Shown one piece after another: positions 28,889 to 37,753 of a DNA stretch of 64,000 bases; position 1 is the stretch's first letter, and every line of letters begins with the position of its first letter. The notes under the pieces are model-generated. The model worked only from the letters and a program-made list of their open reading frames with translations, did no database searches and was not told where the DNA came from. The DNA lies in contig NZ_PJZF01000018.1 in the NCBI RefSeq assembly GCF_002858675.1, positions 36,753 to 100,752 of the forward strand, in the 5' to 3' direction. Origin of the DNA: Chimaeribacter californicus (lineage in GTDB: Bacteria; Pseudomonadota; Gammaproteobacteria; Enterobacterales; Enterobacteriaceae). Position numbers and translations under genes: made by a program.

Positions 28889-29897
28889 AAGTGGCATGTT
28901 TCGGTTGTTCATGTGCGGTGGACTTGTTCTTTTTGATCGAGGTTTGTTGCGTTGGCAAACGCCTGCACTCTTTCTGCGGCTCCGCTGCGGTCATTGATCT
29001 TAAAGTGGCATGTTTCGGTTGTTCATGTGTATTTGTCTACCTGAGCCGCCGAGCCTCAACCGAGCAGGGCGCGCCAGTGCGCTCGCCCTGCACCCGCGCA
29101 CTTTTTGGTGATCCGGCTGAATCATTGCACGCTCTCGCGTGTCCCCTCATTTCGCCTCCGGGCTGATCGGGCCGCCGCAGACACGCTCCCAGCGTGGCTG
29201 CGGCTCTCGCACACATCCCTGTGTGCTCGCCCGGCCCTGCGGCTTCACTCGGCAATGATTTTTACGCCCCCACCACTTCTGCAAATCAATGAGTATGTGA
29301 GGAAATAGTAGGAGGAGGTTTTTTGGATGGTCGGTGTGCTCACCCGGCTCTGCGGCTCTACCCGGCAATGATTTTTACGCCCCCACCACTTCTGCAAATC
29401 AATGAGTCTGTGAGGAAATAGTAGGAGGAGGTTTTTAGGCATTATGTATGCTCTTAACGCTCTGCATTTTCATGTGGCAGCGATTTTTGTGTCTGCTTCA
29501 AAACCTAAAAAGAACTTATCGACTCTTTCCTTACATAGCCAAGAATTTGCAGTCTGGTGGGGGCATTAAATTATTGCCGACGAGGACGCAGGGCCGGGTG
29601 AGCACACAGGGATGTGTGCGAAAGGGACAGCCACGCCGGGAGCGTGTCTGTCCCGGCCCGATAAGCCCGGAGGACGCTGGAGGGACAAATTGGCCGGGAG
29701 CCAATTTGAACAACGCGAAGCGTTGCCCCGAAGGGGTGAGCCCCAGGGATGGGGCGAATATACCCGCGGGAGCGGCCAATAATTCTGCCGGATCACCGAA
29801 AGTGCGCGGGTGCAGGGCGAGCGCACTGGCGCGCCCTGCTCGGTTGAGGCTCGGCGGCTCAGGTAGACAAATACACATGAACAACCGAAACCTTCCA
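28889..29897. repeat. Composite long inverted-repeat element, copy 1
   Basis: About 1 kb without a credible gene. A left arm (about 29003-29320) and a right arm (about 29515-29897) are inverted, diverged copies: the left begins AAGTGGCATGTTTCGGTTG and continues through GAGCCTCAACCGAGCAGGGC; the right ends with the reverse complement. Each arm also contains smaller palindromes such as CACACATCCCTGTGTG. A related copy in the same orientation lies at 63247-63905. Long open frames across it (for example the 5' part of one starting at 29448) are fortuitous and not counted as genes. The element type is not recognised. Confidence 0.85.
29251..29438. repeat. Tandem duplication inside the composite element
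   Basis: A block of about 75 bases beginning GGCAATGATTTTTACGCCCC and ending near GTAGGAGGAGGTTTTT occurs at about 29251-29327 and again at about 29364-29438, a period of 113 bases. The copies differ at a few positions. A second 114-base-spaced duplication (AAGTGGCATGTTTCGGTTGT at 28889 and 29003) lies at the left end of the element. Confidence 0.85.
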
Positions 29898-29933
29898 CCT
29901 CACCAATTAAAACTCAAAACTCAAAACCAAATC

Positions 29934-31784
29934 TTAATAATGCCCGCGGATATACTCCGCGAAATCCGCACACATCCCCTCATCCCCATCACGGTTATCC
30001 GCAATCACCCTCTCCCCATCCACAATCCGGATCGCCGCGTTCAGATCGAAATCCGCCGGGGGCTGCGGGCGGGTCGCCGCAGACACAATCGTCACCTGCG
30101 CCTGTTGCCACGCCTGCTCGGCCGTCTGGTTGCAGGCCTGCGCCAGATAGTCCGGGTTGAAGCCCTCGCCGGTCAGGCTCAGCAGCGTGTCGTTATGGCT
30201 GACGCTGTTGCCCGGCTGCCAGTAGTGCGCCGCCAGATCGGGGCCGATGGCCGGGTTATCCGTCAGGTAACCGTCACGTTGCAGGAAGAAGTGGCGCGTC
30301 TGCTCCACCGCCATCATCGCCAGCAGGTAACCCTGATAAGAACAGGCGGACTCCATCGACAGCAAATGCGGGATCGCCAGCGTCGGGCGCGGGCTGTCTA
30401 CGCCCAGAATGCGCTGCTCCGTCTCGCGCGCCAGCTGCGTGATGGCCTCCGGCGTCAGATCCGCTTCGGCCATCTGGTAGAGCGACCACTCAAAGTACGG
30501 TACCAGCAGAATATGGCGCTCGTTAAAGGCGCGCATCGGCTGGCGCGCCTCAATGCCCGCGTGGATCAGCGCGTCCGGCACCGGCTCGCCGTTTTTGTCC
30601 AGCGCATAACGCTTCAGCCAGTCGGCGTCATCCAGCAGGCTGTCACAGAACATCGACTGGGTTTCGGCGTAGGCCATCGATGTCGGTGCGAACTCCTGCG
30701 AAAAACAGGGCGCGTTCTGGGTAATGTTGGCGAAATGCGCCGCATGGCCGCCTTCGTGGAACAGCGTATTCAGGCCGGATGCCCCGCTGCCGACCTGGTC
30801 GGGCTGCGCCAGGCTGGTGAAGTTGAGCCGGGCCGGTACCCATTTGCCCTGGTCGTAAAACGCCGGCACCGGGCCGTGCATAAAACCGTTCTCATACTTG
30901 CCGCGCCGCACCAGCAAGTCGAGCTGCATCTGCGCCCCCCGGAACCCGATATGCAGCCGTTTAAAACTCTCCACCCAGCGCTGTAACGACTGCGAGAACG
31001 GGAAATAAGGGTCGAGCTGGCGGGTAACGTCACCGGCGCTGGCGTAGCGGATGTTCCAGGCGTCCAGCGCCTCCGGCCCCTTGTTGCTGGCCAGCTGTTG
31101 CAGGCTGCGGGCGTTGGCCTCGCGCGTCTCCTGCTCGAAGCGGTCAAGGATGGCGAACAGCGCCTCGGGCGTCATGCGCTCGGTCAGGTTAACTTTGTAG
31201 TCGAAATAGTTACGGAACCCCATCCGGCGGGCGAAGCGGTTACGCAGCGTCACCAGCTCCGGCAGGCCGTTCACCAGCAGCCACTGCTCCAGACCGCGCA
31301 GCGCCTGCTGGGAGCTGCGGCGGCAATTTTCATCGTCATTGGTGGCTTGGTTGGTCAGCAACTCGCCCAGTGACGCCTCAGCCTCGCGGCCCGGCGCGGT
31401 CTGGTGGGTCAACCGCAGGGTTTTACGGCGGCTGTAGAGCGCGCCTTCCGCCTGGATAATCTCATCCATCAGCGCCTGGGCGGCCGGGTCTTCAATCGCG
31501 TTGCTTTCAAAAAAACGCTGCCAGCCGCGCAGGCCGTGCAGCAGTGCCGCCCGATCGTCACTGTCCGGCTGCTGCTCCACCTGCGCAATCAGCGCACGCA
31601 GTTCGCACATATGCGCCGGGTTGGCGATAAAACGCTTATAGGCGCTCTCCGCCGCAGCGAACTTCTCCGCTACATCCTCAGCGCCGGTGCCCATGTAGTT
31701 CTGCCAGAACAACTCCTCTTTCGCCTGATGCACGGCGAGGTAATCGTGATTCAATGCATTGAAATACTCGGATGCCTGTTGCAT
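29934..31784 (-). CDS. M3 family metallopeptidase (oligopeptidase type)
   Basis: 616 residues, no signal peptide, so probably cytoplasmic. The zinc-binding motif is in LNTLFHEGGHAAHFA (HExxH near residue 345), with the third-ligand region ETQSMFCDSLL about 25 residues further on. The N-terminal half is mostly helical, as in the M3 (thimet/oligoendopeptidase) fold. Likely degrades short peptides. Monocistronic; its 3' end abuts the composite repeat. The exact subfamily is not certain. Confidence 0.85.
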   Translation of the reverse strand: MQQASEYFNALNHDYLAVHQAKEELFWQNYMGTGAEDVAEKFAAAESAYKRFIANPAHMCELRALIAQVEQQPDSDDRAALLHGLRGWQRFFESNAIEDPAAQALMDEIIQAEGALYSRRKTLRLTHQTAPGREAEASLGELLTNQATNDDENCRRSSQQALRGLEQWLLVNGLPELVTLRNRFARRMGFRNYFDYKVNLTERMTPEALFAILDRFEQETREANARSLQQLASNKGPEALDAWNIRYASAGDVTRQLDPYFPFSQSLQRWVESFKRLHIGFRGAQMQLDLLVRRGKYENGFMHGPVPAFYDQGKWVPARLNFTSLAQPDQVGSGASGLNTLFHEGGHAAHFANITQNAPCFSQEFAPTSMAYAETQSMFCDSLLDDADWLKRYALDKNGEPVPDALIHAGIEARQPMRAFNERHILLVPYFEWSLYQMAEADLTPEAITQLARETEQRILGVDSPRPTLAIPHLLSMESACSYQGYLLAMMAVEQTRHFFLQRDGYLTDNPAIGPDLAAHYWQPGNSVSHNDTLLSLTGEGFNPDYLAQACNQTAEQAWQQAQVTIVSAATRPQPPADFDLNAAIRIVDGERVIADNRDGDEGMCADFAEYIRGHY

Positions 31785-31939
31785 GCCTGCCTTCCTGGTC
31801 GGTGATGAAATTCACGTTTCAGTCTACCACCGGCGGCGGCCGGGTTGAATGCGGCATAAAGATTGATCTGGCGTCAGGGCAAGCCGGGGAAAAGTGGGTA
31901 TACTCCGCGCCCCGCAATAATGGCAAAGAGAAACACGTA

Positions 31940-32152
31940 ATGGATGTGAAAGACAGTAACGGTACCCTGCTGAACGAGGGTGACGCGGTGCAGCTGATTA
32001 AAGACCTGAAAGTGAAAGGCACCTCCACCACGCTGAAGCGCGGCACGGTGGTGAAAAATATCCGCCTGACCAACAACGCTGATGAGATCGAGTGCCGGTC
32101 AGACAAGATTAAAGGGCTGGTGCTGAAAACCTGTTTCCTGAAAAAAGTCTGA
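31940..32152 (+). CDS. PhnA-domain protein, single-domain form
   Basis: 70 residues consisting only of the C-terminal PhnA (YjdM) beta-barrel domain: VKDSNGTLLNEGDAVQLIKDLKVKGTSTTLKRGT, then VVKNIRLTNNADEIECRSDKIKGLVLKTCFLKK. The N-terminal zinc ribbon of E. coli YjdM is absent, which is common for this short type. Function unknown despite the alkylphosphonate name. ATG at 31940; the frame is open to 31772, but that part is unlike the family. Confidence 0.85.
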   Translation: MDVKDSNGTLLNEGDAVQLIKDLKVKGTSTTLKRGTVVKNIRLTNNADEIECRSDKIKGLVLKTCFLKKV

Positions 32153-32176
32153 CCTCCCCGGCCTGCACCGGGGAGG
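32153..32176. terminator. Hairpin between convergent phnA-like gene and ybiB
   Basis: CCTCCCCGG, loop CCTGCA, CCGGGGAGG: a nine-base perfect stem starting right after the phnA-like stop. No T-run on either side, so it may be a weak terminator or a 3'-end stabiliser. Confidence 0.5.
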
Positions 32177-32181
32177 CATGC

Positions 32182-33144
32182 TCAGCGGAGCAGGGCGTCC
32201 ACCCGTGCGGTGGCCGCCGCCAGATCCGCTGCCTCGCCGGTCGCCAGCAGGCAAGCCGCCAGTTGGGTGCGCAGCGCCTGCGGCACCGCCACCTCCCCCG
32301 CCAGGCAGCGCTCCGTCCAGCGCGCCGTGACCTCAATGCTCTTATCCGCCGGTAAGTCGGCCTCGCTGTACTCCTGCCGCTCCGTCAGCGTCTGCATGGT
32401 GCCCTGGTGAATCAGGTAAAGCGGCGTGGCGCGCAGCGGGTTGGCATAGGTCTCCCCTTCCGTGCCCTGCATCAGCAGCGCCCGGCCGTTGATCTGCCGG
32501 AAGAAGGCCCCCACGCGCTCGATGTACTCCGGGTGAGACACGCTGGAGAGCCGCAGCGCATCACCGGCAAACGGCGTCGCCAGTTTGGCCAGCGTGTGGG
32601 CGCTGTTGCGGACCCCCATCCGCCAGCGCAGATCGAGCTGTTTTTCCAGCGGCGGGCAGAGCAGTGACACCGGAATGAACAACGGCTGCCCGCCCTGCTC
32701 CAGCTGCTGTTGTGCCTCTGCCTGTGACGCGGCCGGCGCGATGCCCAGCGCGCTGAAGATCTCAGCGCTGGTGACGCGGGAACGATCCTCACTCACGCCA
32801 TGCACCACCACCGGCAGCCCGAGGCGGCTGAGCAGCAGCGCCAGCAGCGGCGTCAGGTTGGCTTGCCTGCGCGCACCGTTATAGCTCGGGATCACCACCG
32901 GCAGCGGTTTGCCGGCCGGGGCCTCCAGCGTCATCACCCGCTCCGCCATGGCCTGATAGAACCCCAGCATCTCCTCTTCCGCTTCGCCCTTGATGCGCAG
33001 CGCAATCAGCACCGCGCCCAGCTCCAGCTCCGGCACCTCACCGGCCAGCATCTGCCGGTAGAGCGCCTGCGCGGTTTCCCGGTCGAGATCGCGCGCATGG
33101 TTTTTGCCGCGCCCCACTTCTTTAATAATTTTTGTGTAGTCCAT
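32182..33144 (-). CDS. ybiB: YbiB, TrpD2-like nucleic-acid-binding protein
   Basis: 320 residues, the same length as E. coli YbiB. It has the anthranilate phosphoribosyltransferase (TrpD) fold but belongs to the TrpD2 group, whose members bind DNA/RNA rather than making phosphoribosyl-anthranilate. Visible stretches are MDYTKIIKEVGRGKNHARDLDRE, LGAVLIALRIKGE, PLPVVIPSYNGARRQANLTPLLALLLSRLGLPVVVHG and LMQGTEGETYANP. In E. coli it is LexA-regulated and sits beside dinG; here the fimbrial operon separates the two. ATG at 33144; the open frame continues upstream into non-coding sequence. Confidence 0.93.
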   Translation of the reverse strand: MDYTKIIKEVGRGKNHARDLDRETAQALYRQMLAGEVPELELGAVLIALRIKGEAEEEMLGFYQAMAERVMTLEAPAGKPLPVVIPSYNGARRQANLTPLLALLLSRLGLPVVVHGVSEDRSRVTSAEIFSALGIAPAASQAEAQQQLEQGGQPLFIPVSLLCPPLEKQLDLRWRMGVRNSAHTLAKLATPFAGDALRLSSVSHPEYIERVGAFFRQINGRALLMQGTEGETYANPLRATPLYLIHQGTMQTLTERQEYSEADLPADKSIEVTARWTERCLAGEVAVPQALRTQLAACLLATGEAADLAAATARVDALLR

Positions 33145-33554
33145 TGCCCTGTCCTCACTGCATGCCTGGCGGTTAGCATAACGCAGCTTCCTCCTCCGGC
33201 AAATCGTCTTAACCCGCTGCCGGGGGGTGCGCGATGCCGCCAATAGCGGTAACCGGAAGGTAAACAGAATGAAAAAAATAGAAAGAAGCGATATTAATTG
33301 CGCGCTAATTAATTGAATACCCACCTTTTTAGATCACTTTATGATCAATTAAATAAAGATTAAATATAGATAACTCGATCAATCATTCACAAGGTGATTA
33401 TATACGTACCAGAAATGACATTACGCAGGGTAATAAAGCCGAATACACATGCATCACCGGAAATAGCGAGCCATCCGGCGTTTCCTGTTATTTCGTTAAC
33501 CAGCGGGTTTACTGCCCGTAATATCACTTATCCATTACCTCACGAGAATTTATC
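33145..33554. promoter_or_regulatory. AT-rich region upstream of the fimbrial operon and ybiB
   Basis: About 410 bases between divergent ybiB and the fimbrial genes. The 33280-33400 part is very AT-rich, with several ATTAATT and GATCA repeats, typical of H-NS-silenced fimbrial promoters. No invertible element could be recognised (no clear terminal inverted repeats and no recombinase gene). Confidence 0.5.
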
Positions 33555-34079
33555 ATGAAAAATACCAGGTCACATTTCGCAGCAATCACACTGATTGCCG
33601 GCGCGCTGTTTATTTCCCACTGCACCCAGGCGTCTGACGGTACCATTAATTTCACCGGCAGTATCACCGATTCCGCCTGCACTGTGGATACCGCCACCCA
33701 GAACGTCGATATGGGCGCGGTGTCTGCCGCGTCCCTGAGCGGGGCGACCGGCAAAAAGGCGGCGGCCACGCAATTTAATATCGGGCTCTCTGCCTGCCCG
33801 GATGCCGGCAACGTTGAAGTGAAATTTGATGGCCCGGCCGATTCGGCCAATACCGAACTGCTGGAGATTGAAGGCGGCGCGCTGGCTGCCGCCGGCGTGG
33901 CGATTGAGTTCTCCGACCGTGAAGAGCAGCACATCAAGCTGGGTGAAAACTCCATGCAATACCCGATTGAAGCCGGTACCAACACGCTGACCTTCTACGC
34001 CAGCTATATGTCCACGGCCGATGCCGTCACCCCGGGTGCCGCCAACAGTACTGCGCAGTTCACCATGGTTTACCCGTAA
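33555..34079 (+). CDS. Fimbrial major subunit (type 1-like)
   Basis: 174 residues. Signal peptide ending near SHCTQAS, then the immunoglobulin-like pilin fold: GTINFTGSITDSACTVDTATQNVDMG with the first conserved Cys, FNIGLSACPDAGNVEVKFDG with the second, and the C-terminal beta-strand STAQFTMVYP with the penultimate Tyr needed for chaperone binding. First gene of a four-gene chaperone-usher operon. Confidence 0.92.
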   Translation: MKNTRSHFAAITLIAGALFISHCTQASDGTINFTGSITDSACTVDTATQNVDMGAVSAASLSGATGKKAAATQFNIGLSACPDAGNVEVKFDGPADSANTELLEIEGGALAAAGVAIEFSDREEQHIKLGENSMQYPIEAGTNTLTFYASYMSTADAVTPGAANSTAQFTMVYP

Positions 34080-34385
34080 TAAAAGCATGGCCACGATCAC
34101 AAAACCGTGATGATTTAAGAGCAAATAAGGAAATACCTGGTGAAGGATACGCCTGTTTTTCTTTTTAACCGGGTTCATTTTTTTCAGGACATTAATACCG
34201 GTTACCATTCCGGCGCGGCCTATCCGGTTGCGCCGCTGTTTTTTATTTATTTCCCGCCGGTTATTCCCGGGGCTATTATCAGCCAGCCTGCACTAAGTAA
34301 CTTTTTTAATGCATTCCCCCTCAGATGGCAGCGCGCTATTTCCTGACTACACTTTAGATATTTAACACGTTATGGGCCGTGCCGC
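34080..34385 (+). other. Intercistronic region of the fimbrial operon
   Basis: About 306 bases between the subunit and chaperone genes. It contains a terminator-like hairpin (see 34211-34246). A 68-codon open frame here has no family features and is not called as a gene. Confidence 0.6.
34211..34246 (+). terminator. Partial terminator after the major pilin gene
   Basis: CGGCGC-GGCC-TAT-CCGGTT-GCGCCG with CTGTTTTTTATTT directly after. It would let most transcripts end after the pilin gene and so give excess subunit over chaperone and usher. Confidence 0.7.
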
Positions 34386-35078
34386 ATGAAGCCATTATTC
34401 CGCGTCTTCGCTGCTCTGCTGATGATTATTTGCCTGCCGCTTCAGGCCGGGGTAATCATTGGCGGCACACGGGTGGTTTTTGCCGGAAATAATAAAGAAA
34501 CCTCGTTGAATGTGAGTAACCCGGAGCAGGAGCGCCCCTACCTAATCCAGAGCTGGGTGGAGGGGGAAAACGGGGAGAAAGCCCCGTTTCTGGTGACGCC
34601 GCCGCTGTTCCGCCTCGACCCCGGCCAGGAGAATGTGCTGCGCATTGTGCTGACCCGCAGCGGCCTGCCGCAAGACCGGGAAACCCTCTACTGGCTGAAT
34701 ATCAAATCCGTGCCGCAACTGGAGAAAAGCAACAGCGAGGCCAATATGCTGCACCTGACGGTGAAAACCCGGCTGAAACTCTTCTACCGCCCGGCGGCGC
34801 TGGCGAAGGGTGCGGAGGAGGCGTGGCGGCAACTCACCTTTACCGTGCGCGGCAATACGCTTTCCGCCCAGAACCCGACTCCGTACTACGTGAACCTGAA
34901 GCAGATCAGTGCAGACGGCAAACCGGTCCAGGCCTCGCTGGCCGCCCTGACGCTCGCGCCCTTCGCCCGGCACGATTACCCCCTGCCGGCCGGGGCGGCC
35001 GGGCAGATAAGCTGGAGCGTGATCACCGATTACGGCAGCAGCACACCGGTACAAAAACAGACACTCAGCCGCCATTAA
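34386..35078 (+). CDS. Periplasmic fimbrial chaperone (PapD/FimC family)
   Basis: 230 residues. Signal peptide to about residue 21, then the chaperone pattern: GVIIGGTRVVFAGNNKETSLNVSNPEQERPYLIQSWVE, FLVTPPLFRLDPGQENVLRIV and the conserved LPQDRETLYWLNIKSVP, followed by LKLFYRPAAL. It folds and caps subunits by donor-strand complementation and hands them to the usher. Confidence 0.95.
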   Translation: MKPLFRVFAALLMIICLPLQAGVIIGGTRVVFAGNNKETSLNVSNPEQERPYLIQSWVEGENGEKAPFLVTPPLFRLDPGQENVLRIVLTRSGLPQDRETLYWLNIKSVPQLEKSNSEANMLHLTVKTRLKLFYRPAALAKGAEEAWRQLTFTVRGNTLSAQNPTPYYVNLKQISADGKPVQASLAALTLAPFARHDYPLPAGAAGQISWSVITDYGSSTPVQKQTLSRH

Positions 35079-35124
35079 TGAGGTACCCCATCGCGTTGCC
35101 GGGTTTCCGGCTAGGGACAGCGAC

Positions 35125-37698
35125 ATGCCATCATCACTTACCGGCCGCACGCCCCGGCCCGCACCTGTTTTATGGCTGTTCGCCCTCTCCCTGTTCGCGG
35201 CGGAGGGGCGCGCCGAAGGCTACTTTGACCCGCGGGCGTTTGACATCGATAACCCCACCCAACAGCCGGTTGACCTCAGCCAGTTTGACACACCGGGTGG
35301 GCAGCTGCCGGGCAGTTACCATGTGGATATCGTGCTGAACCTCACCCATCAGGCCACGCGTGACGTCACTTTTGTGCGCATCGGCAACCGGCTGGAGCCG
35401 CAGTTTACCCCGGCGGAGCTGGCTGAACTCGGGGTCAATGTGGCCGGGCTGCCGCTGCTGCGCGACCTGCCGCCCGACACGCCGGTCGCCCCGCTGGCGG
35501 ACTATATCCCGGATGCGTCCACCCAGTTTGATTTCGCCCGGCAGCGGCTTACCCTCTCGGTGCCGCAGGTGGCGCTGCGCAATACCGCCCGCGGCACCGT
35601 ACCGCCGGAGCGCTGGGACAACGGCGTGCCGGCGCTGCTGGCCAACTACAACGTCACCGGCCAGAAAGCCACCTCCCGGGAAAGCGGCGCGCCTCCGGCC
35701 AACAGCTACTACCTGAACCTGCTCTCAGGTGCGAACTGGGGCGCGTGGCGGCTGCGCAACTACTCCACCTACATGACGGACAGCGAAAGCAGCGACGACG
35801 GCAGCTACCGCCGCCGCTGGGACACGCTGCGCACCTGGCTGCAACGGGATGTTCCGGCGCTGCAAAGTGCGCTGGTGATAGGCGACGGCGCGACCTCGTC
35901 CGATATTTTCGACAGCGTGCCGTTCCGCGGCCTGCTGCTCGCCTCTGCCGATGACATGCTGCCCGACAGCCGCCGCGGCTTTGCGCCGGTGGTGCGCGGC
36001 ATCGCCCGCAGTAATGCGCGGGTGACCATCCGGCAGAACGGCAATGTGATTGACCAGCGCTACGTGCCGCCCGGCGCGTTTGTGATTGATGACCTCTACC
36101 CCACCAGCAGCGGCGGCACGCTGGCGGTGACGGTTACCGAAGCGGATGGCAGCGAGCAGCATTTTACCCAGGCGTTTGCGGCGGTGCCGATGATGCAGCG
36201 CGAGGGGCGGCTGAACTATGAGGGGGTGGCCGGTGCCTACCGCTCCAACTACGGCAACTACCGGCCGGGTTTTGGCCAGGTGACGCTGCGCTACGGCTTT
36301 CCCCATGCGGTGACCGGCTACGGCGGCCTGCTGGTGGCGGAGGATTACCAGTCGGCGCTGCTGGGCGTCGGCCTCGGGCTGGGCTATGCCGGGTCAGTCT
36401 CCCTGGATGCTGCGCAGGCACGCACCACCCTGCCCGCCCGCTTCACCCGCGAGCCCCAGCGCGGCGCGGCGTTCCGCCTGCAATACAACAAAGTCGTCGA
36501 GCTCACTAACACCTCGCTGACCCTGGCCGCCACCCGCTACGCCTCCCAGGGCTATTTCACCTTTGCTGACGCGGCGGATATCCACGATCGCCAGAACGAT
36601 GACGGCGGCTGGCTGAGCAGCCACAACCGCCGCAGCCGCCTGCAGGTAAACCTGAACCAGCCGCTGGGCAAAGGGGGCGGCAGCCTCTATCTCTCTGCCT
36701 ATCAGCAACAGTACTGGGGCACCGGCGGGTATGAGCGCAACCTGAACGTCGGCTACAGCACCACTTTCCGGCGCATTTCGCTGAGCCTCTCCTATGCCTG
36801 GGTGCAGAGCGTCTCCTCGCCGGACGACGATGACGACGATAACGACAACCGCCAGACCGATGACCGGCAATTCTCGCTGACAGTGCAGGTGCCGCTCGAC
36901 GGCTGGCTGCCGGGGGCGTACGCCTCCTATTCCGCCACCACTGACGCCGCCCGCCACCACAGCCAGCAGGTGGGGCTGAACGGCAGCGCGCTGGAGGACG
37001 GCAACCTGAGCTACACCCTGCAGGCGGGCTATGACAACCAGTACGGCGGCAGTTCCGGGCTGGCGACGGTGGATTACCGCAGTACCTATGGGGAGGCCGG
37101 GCTGGGTTACAACTATGACAGCAGCGGCAGCCGGGCGAACTACCGCCTGCAGGGCAGCGCGGTCGCCACGCCTTACGGAGCCGCCCTCGGCCAGCCGGTG
37201 GGCGAGACGCTGGCGCTGGTGCACACGCCGGGCGCGGGCGGGGTGAAAATCAGGAATAACATCGGGGTGCATACCGACCCACGCGGCTACCTGGTGGCGC
37301 CCTATCTCGCCCCTTACCGCGAGAACCGGCTGGTGCTGGACACCACCACCCTGCCGGAGAACACCGACCTGCCGATGGCGACGCAAACCGTGGTGCCGAC
37401 CAAAGGGGCGGTGGTGCTGGCAGAGTTTGCCACCCACCTCGGCTACCGGGTGGTGGTGACCCTGATGCGGGACGGCCGGCCGCTGCCGTTCGGCGCAGTG
37501 GCGACACTGGCCGGTGACCCGTCGGTGACCGGCATAGTCGGCGACGGCGGCGAGCTCTACCTGAGCGGCGTGCCGCCGGAGGCGGAGATCGTGGTGAAAT
37601 GGGGTAACGGGGCGCAACAGATGTGCCGCGCGCGCCTCACCCTGCCACACGAGGATCAGGGCGCACCGGTGCGCAGCGTACAGGCGGCCTGCCGCTGA
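35125..37698 (+). CDS. Outer-membrane fimbrial usher (FimD/PapC family)
   Basis: 857 residues. Signal peptide to about residue 32, N-terminal subunit-binding domain (YFDPRAFDIDNPTQQPVDLSQFDTPG), 24-strand barrel with plug domain (SVPFRGLLLASADDMLPDSRRGFAPVVRGIA; GAFVIDDLYPTSSGGTLAVTVTEADGS), and C-terminal domains with NIGVHTDPRGYLVAPYLAPYRENRL and a closing Cys pair. An acidic run DDDDDDNDN near residue 570 lies in a barrel loop and is unusual. Confidence 0.95.
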   Translation: MPSSLTGRTPRPAPVLWLFALSLFAAEGRAEGYFDPRAFDIDNPTQQPVDLSQFDTPGGQLPGSYHVDIVLNLTHQATRDVTFVRIGNRLEPQFTPAELAELGVNVAGLPLLRDLPPDTPVAPLADYIPDASTQFDFARQRLTLSVPQVALRNTARGTVPPERWDNGVPALLANYNVTGQKATSRESGAPPANSYYLNLLSGANWGAWRLRNYSTYMTDSESSDDGSYRRRWDTLRTWLQRDVPALQSALVIGDGATSSDIFDSVPFRGLLLASADDMLPDSRRGFAPVVRGIARSNARVTIRQNGNVIDQRYVPPGAFVIDDLYPTSSGGTLAVTVTEADGSEQHFTQAFAAVPMMQREGRLNYEGVAGAYRSNYGNYRPGFGQVTLRYGFPHAVTGYGGLLVAEDYQSALLGVGLGLGYAGSVSLDAAQARTTLPARFTREPQRGAAFRLQYNKVVELTNTSLTLAATRYASQGYFTFADAADIHDRQNDDGGWLSSHNRRSRLQVNLNQPLGKGGGSLYLSAYQQQYWGTGGYERNLNVGYSTTFRRISLSLSYAWVQSVSSPDDDDDDNDNRQTDDRQFSLTVQVPLDGWLPGAYASYSATTDAARHHSQQVGLNGSALEDGNLSYTLQAGYDNQYGGSSGLATVDYRSTYGEAGLGYNYDSSGSRANYRLQGSAVATPYGAALGQPVGETLALVHTPGAGGVKIRNNIGVHTDPRGYLVAPYLAPYRENRLVLDTTTLPENTDLPMATQTVVPTKGAVVLAEFATHLGYRVVVTLMRDGRPLPFGAVATLAGDPSVTGIVGDGGELYLSGVPPEAEIVVKWGNGAQQMCRARLTLPHEDQGAPVRSVQAACR

Positions 37699-37753
37699 TG
37701 ACTCCCACTTAAGAATTGTGCATTTCATGAACGGCGACCGCCGGGAGGGAACG

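Noticed and set aside
28889..29897. CRISPR array
   Set aside because: Repeats are few, long, inverted and without regular spacers; no cas genes in the window.
29448..30986. Long plus-strand open frame across the repeat element and the 3' half of the M3 peptidase gene
   Set aside because: Antisense shadow of a GC-rich gene; Arg/His/Gln-rich composition with no family features.
33280..33554. Phase-variable invertible promoter for the fimbrial operon
   Set aside because: No convincing terminal inverted repeats and no fimB/fimE-type recombinase nearby.
34140..34346. 68-codon frame between pilin and chaperone genes
   Set aside because: Overlaps the attenuator hairpin and has no signal peptide or pilin features.
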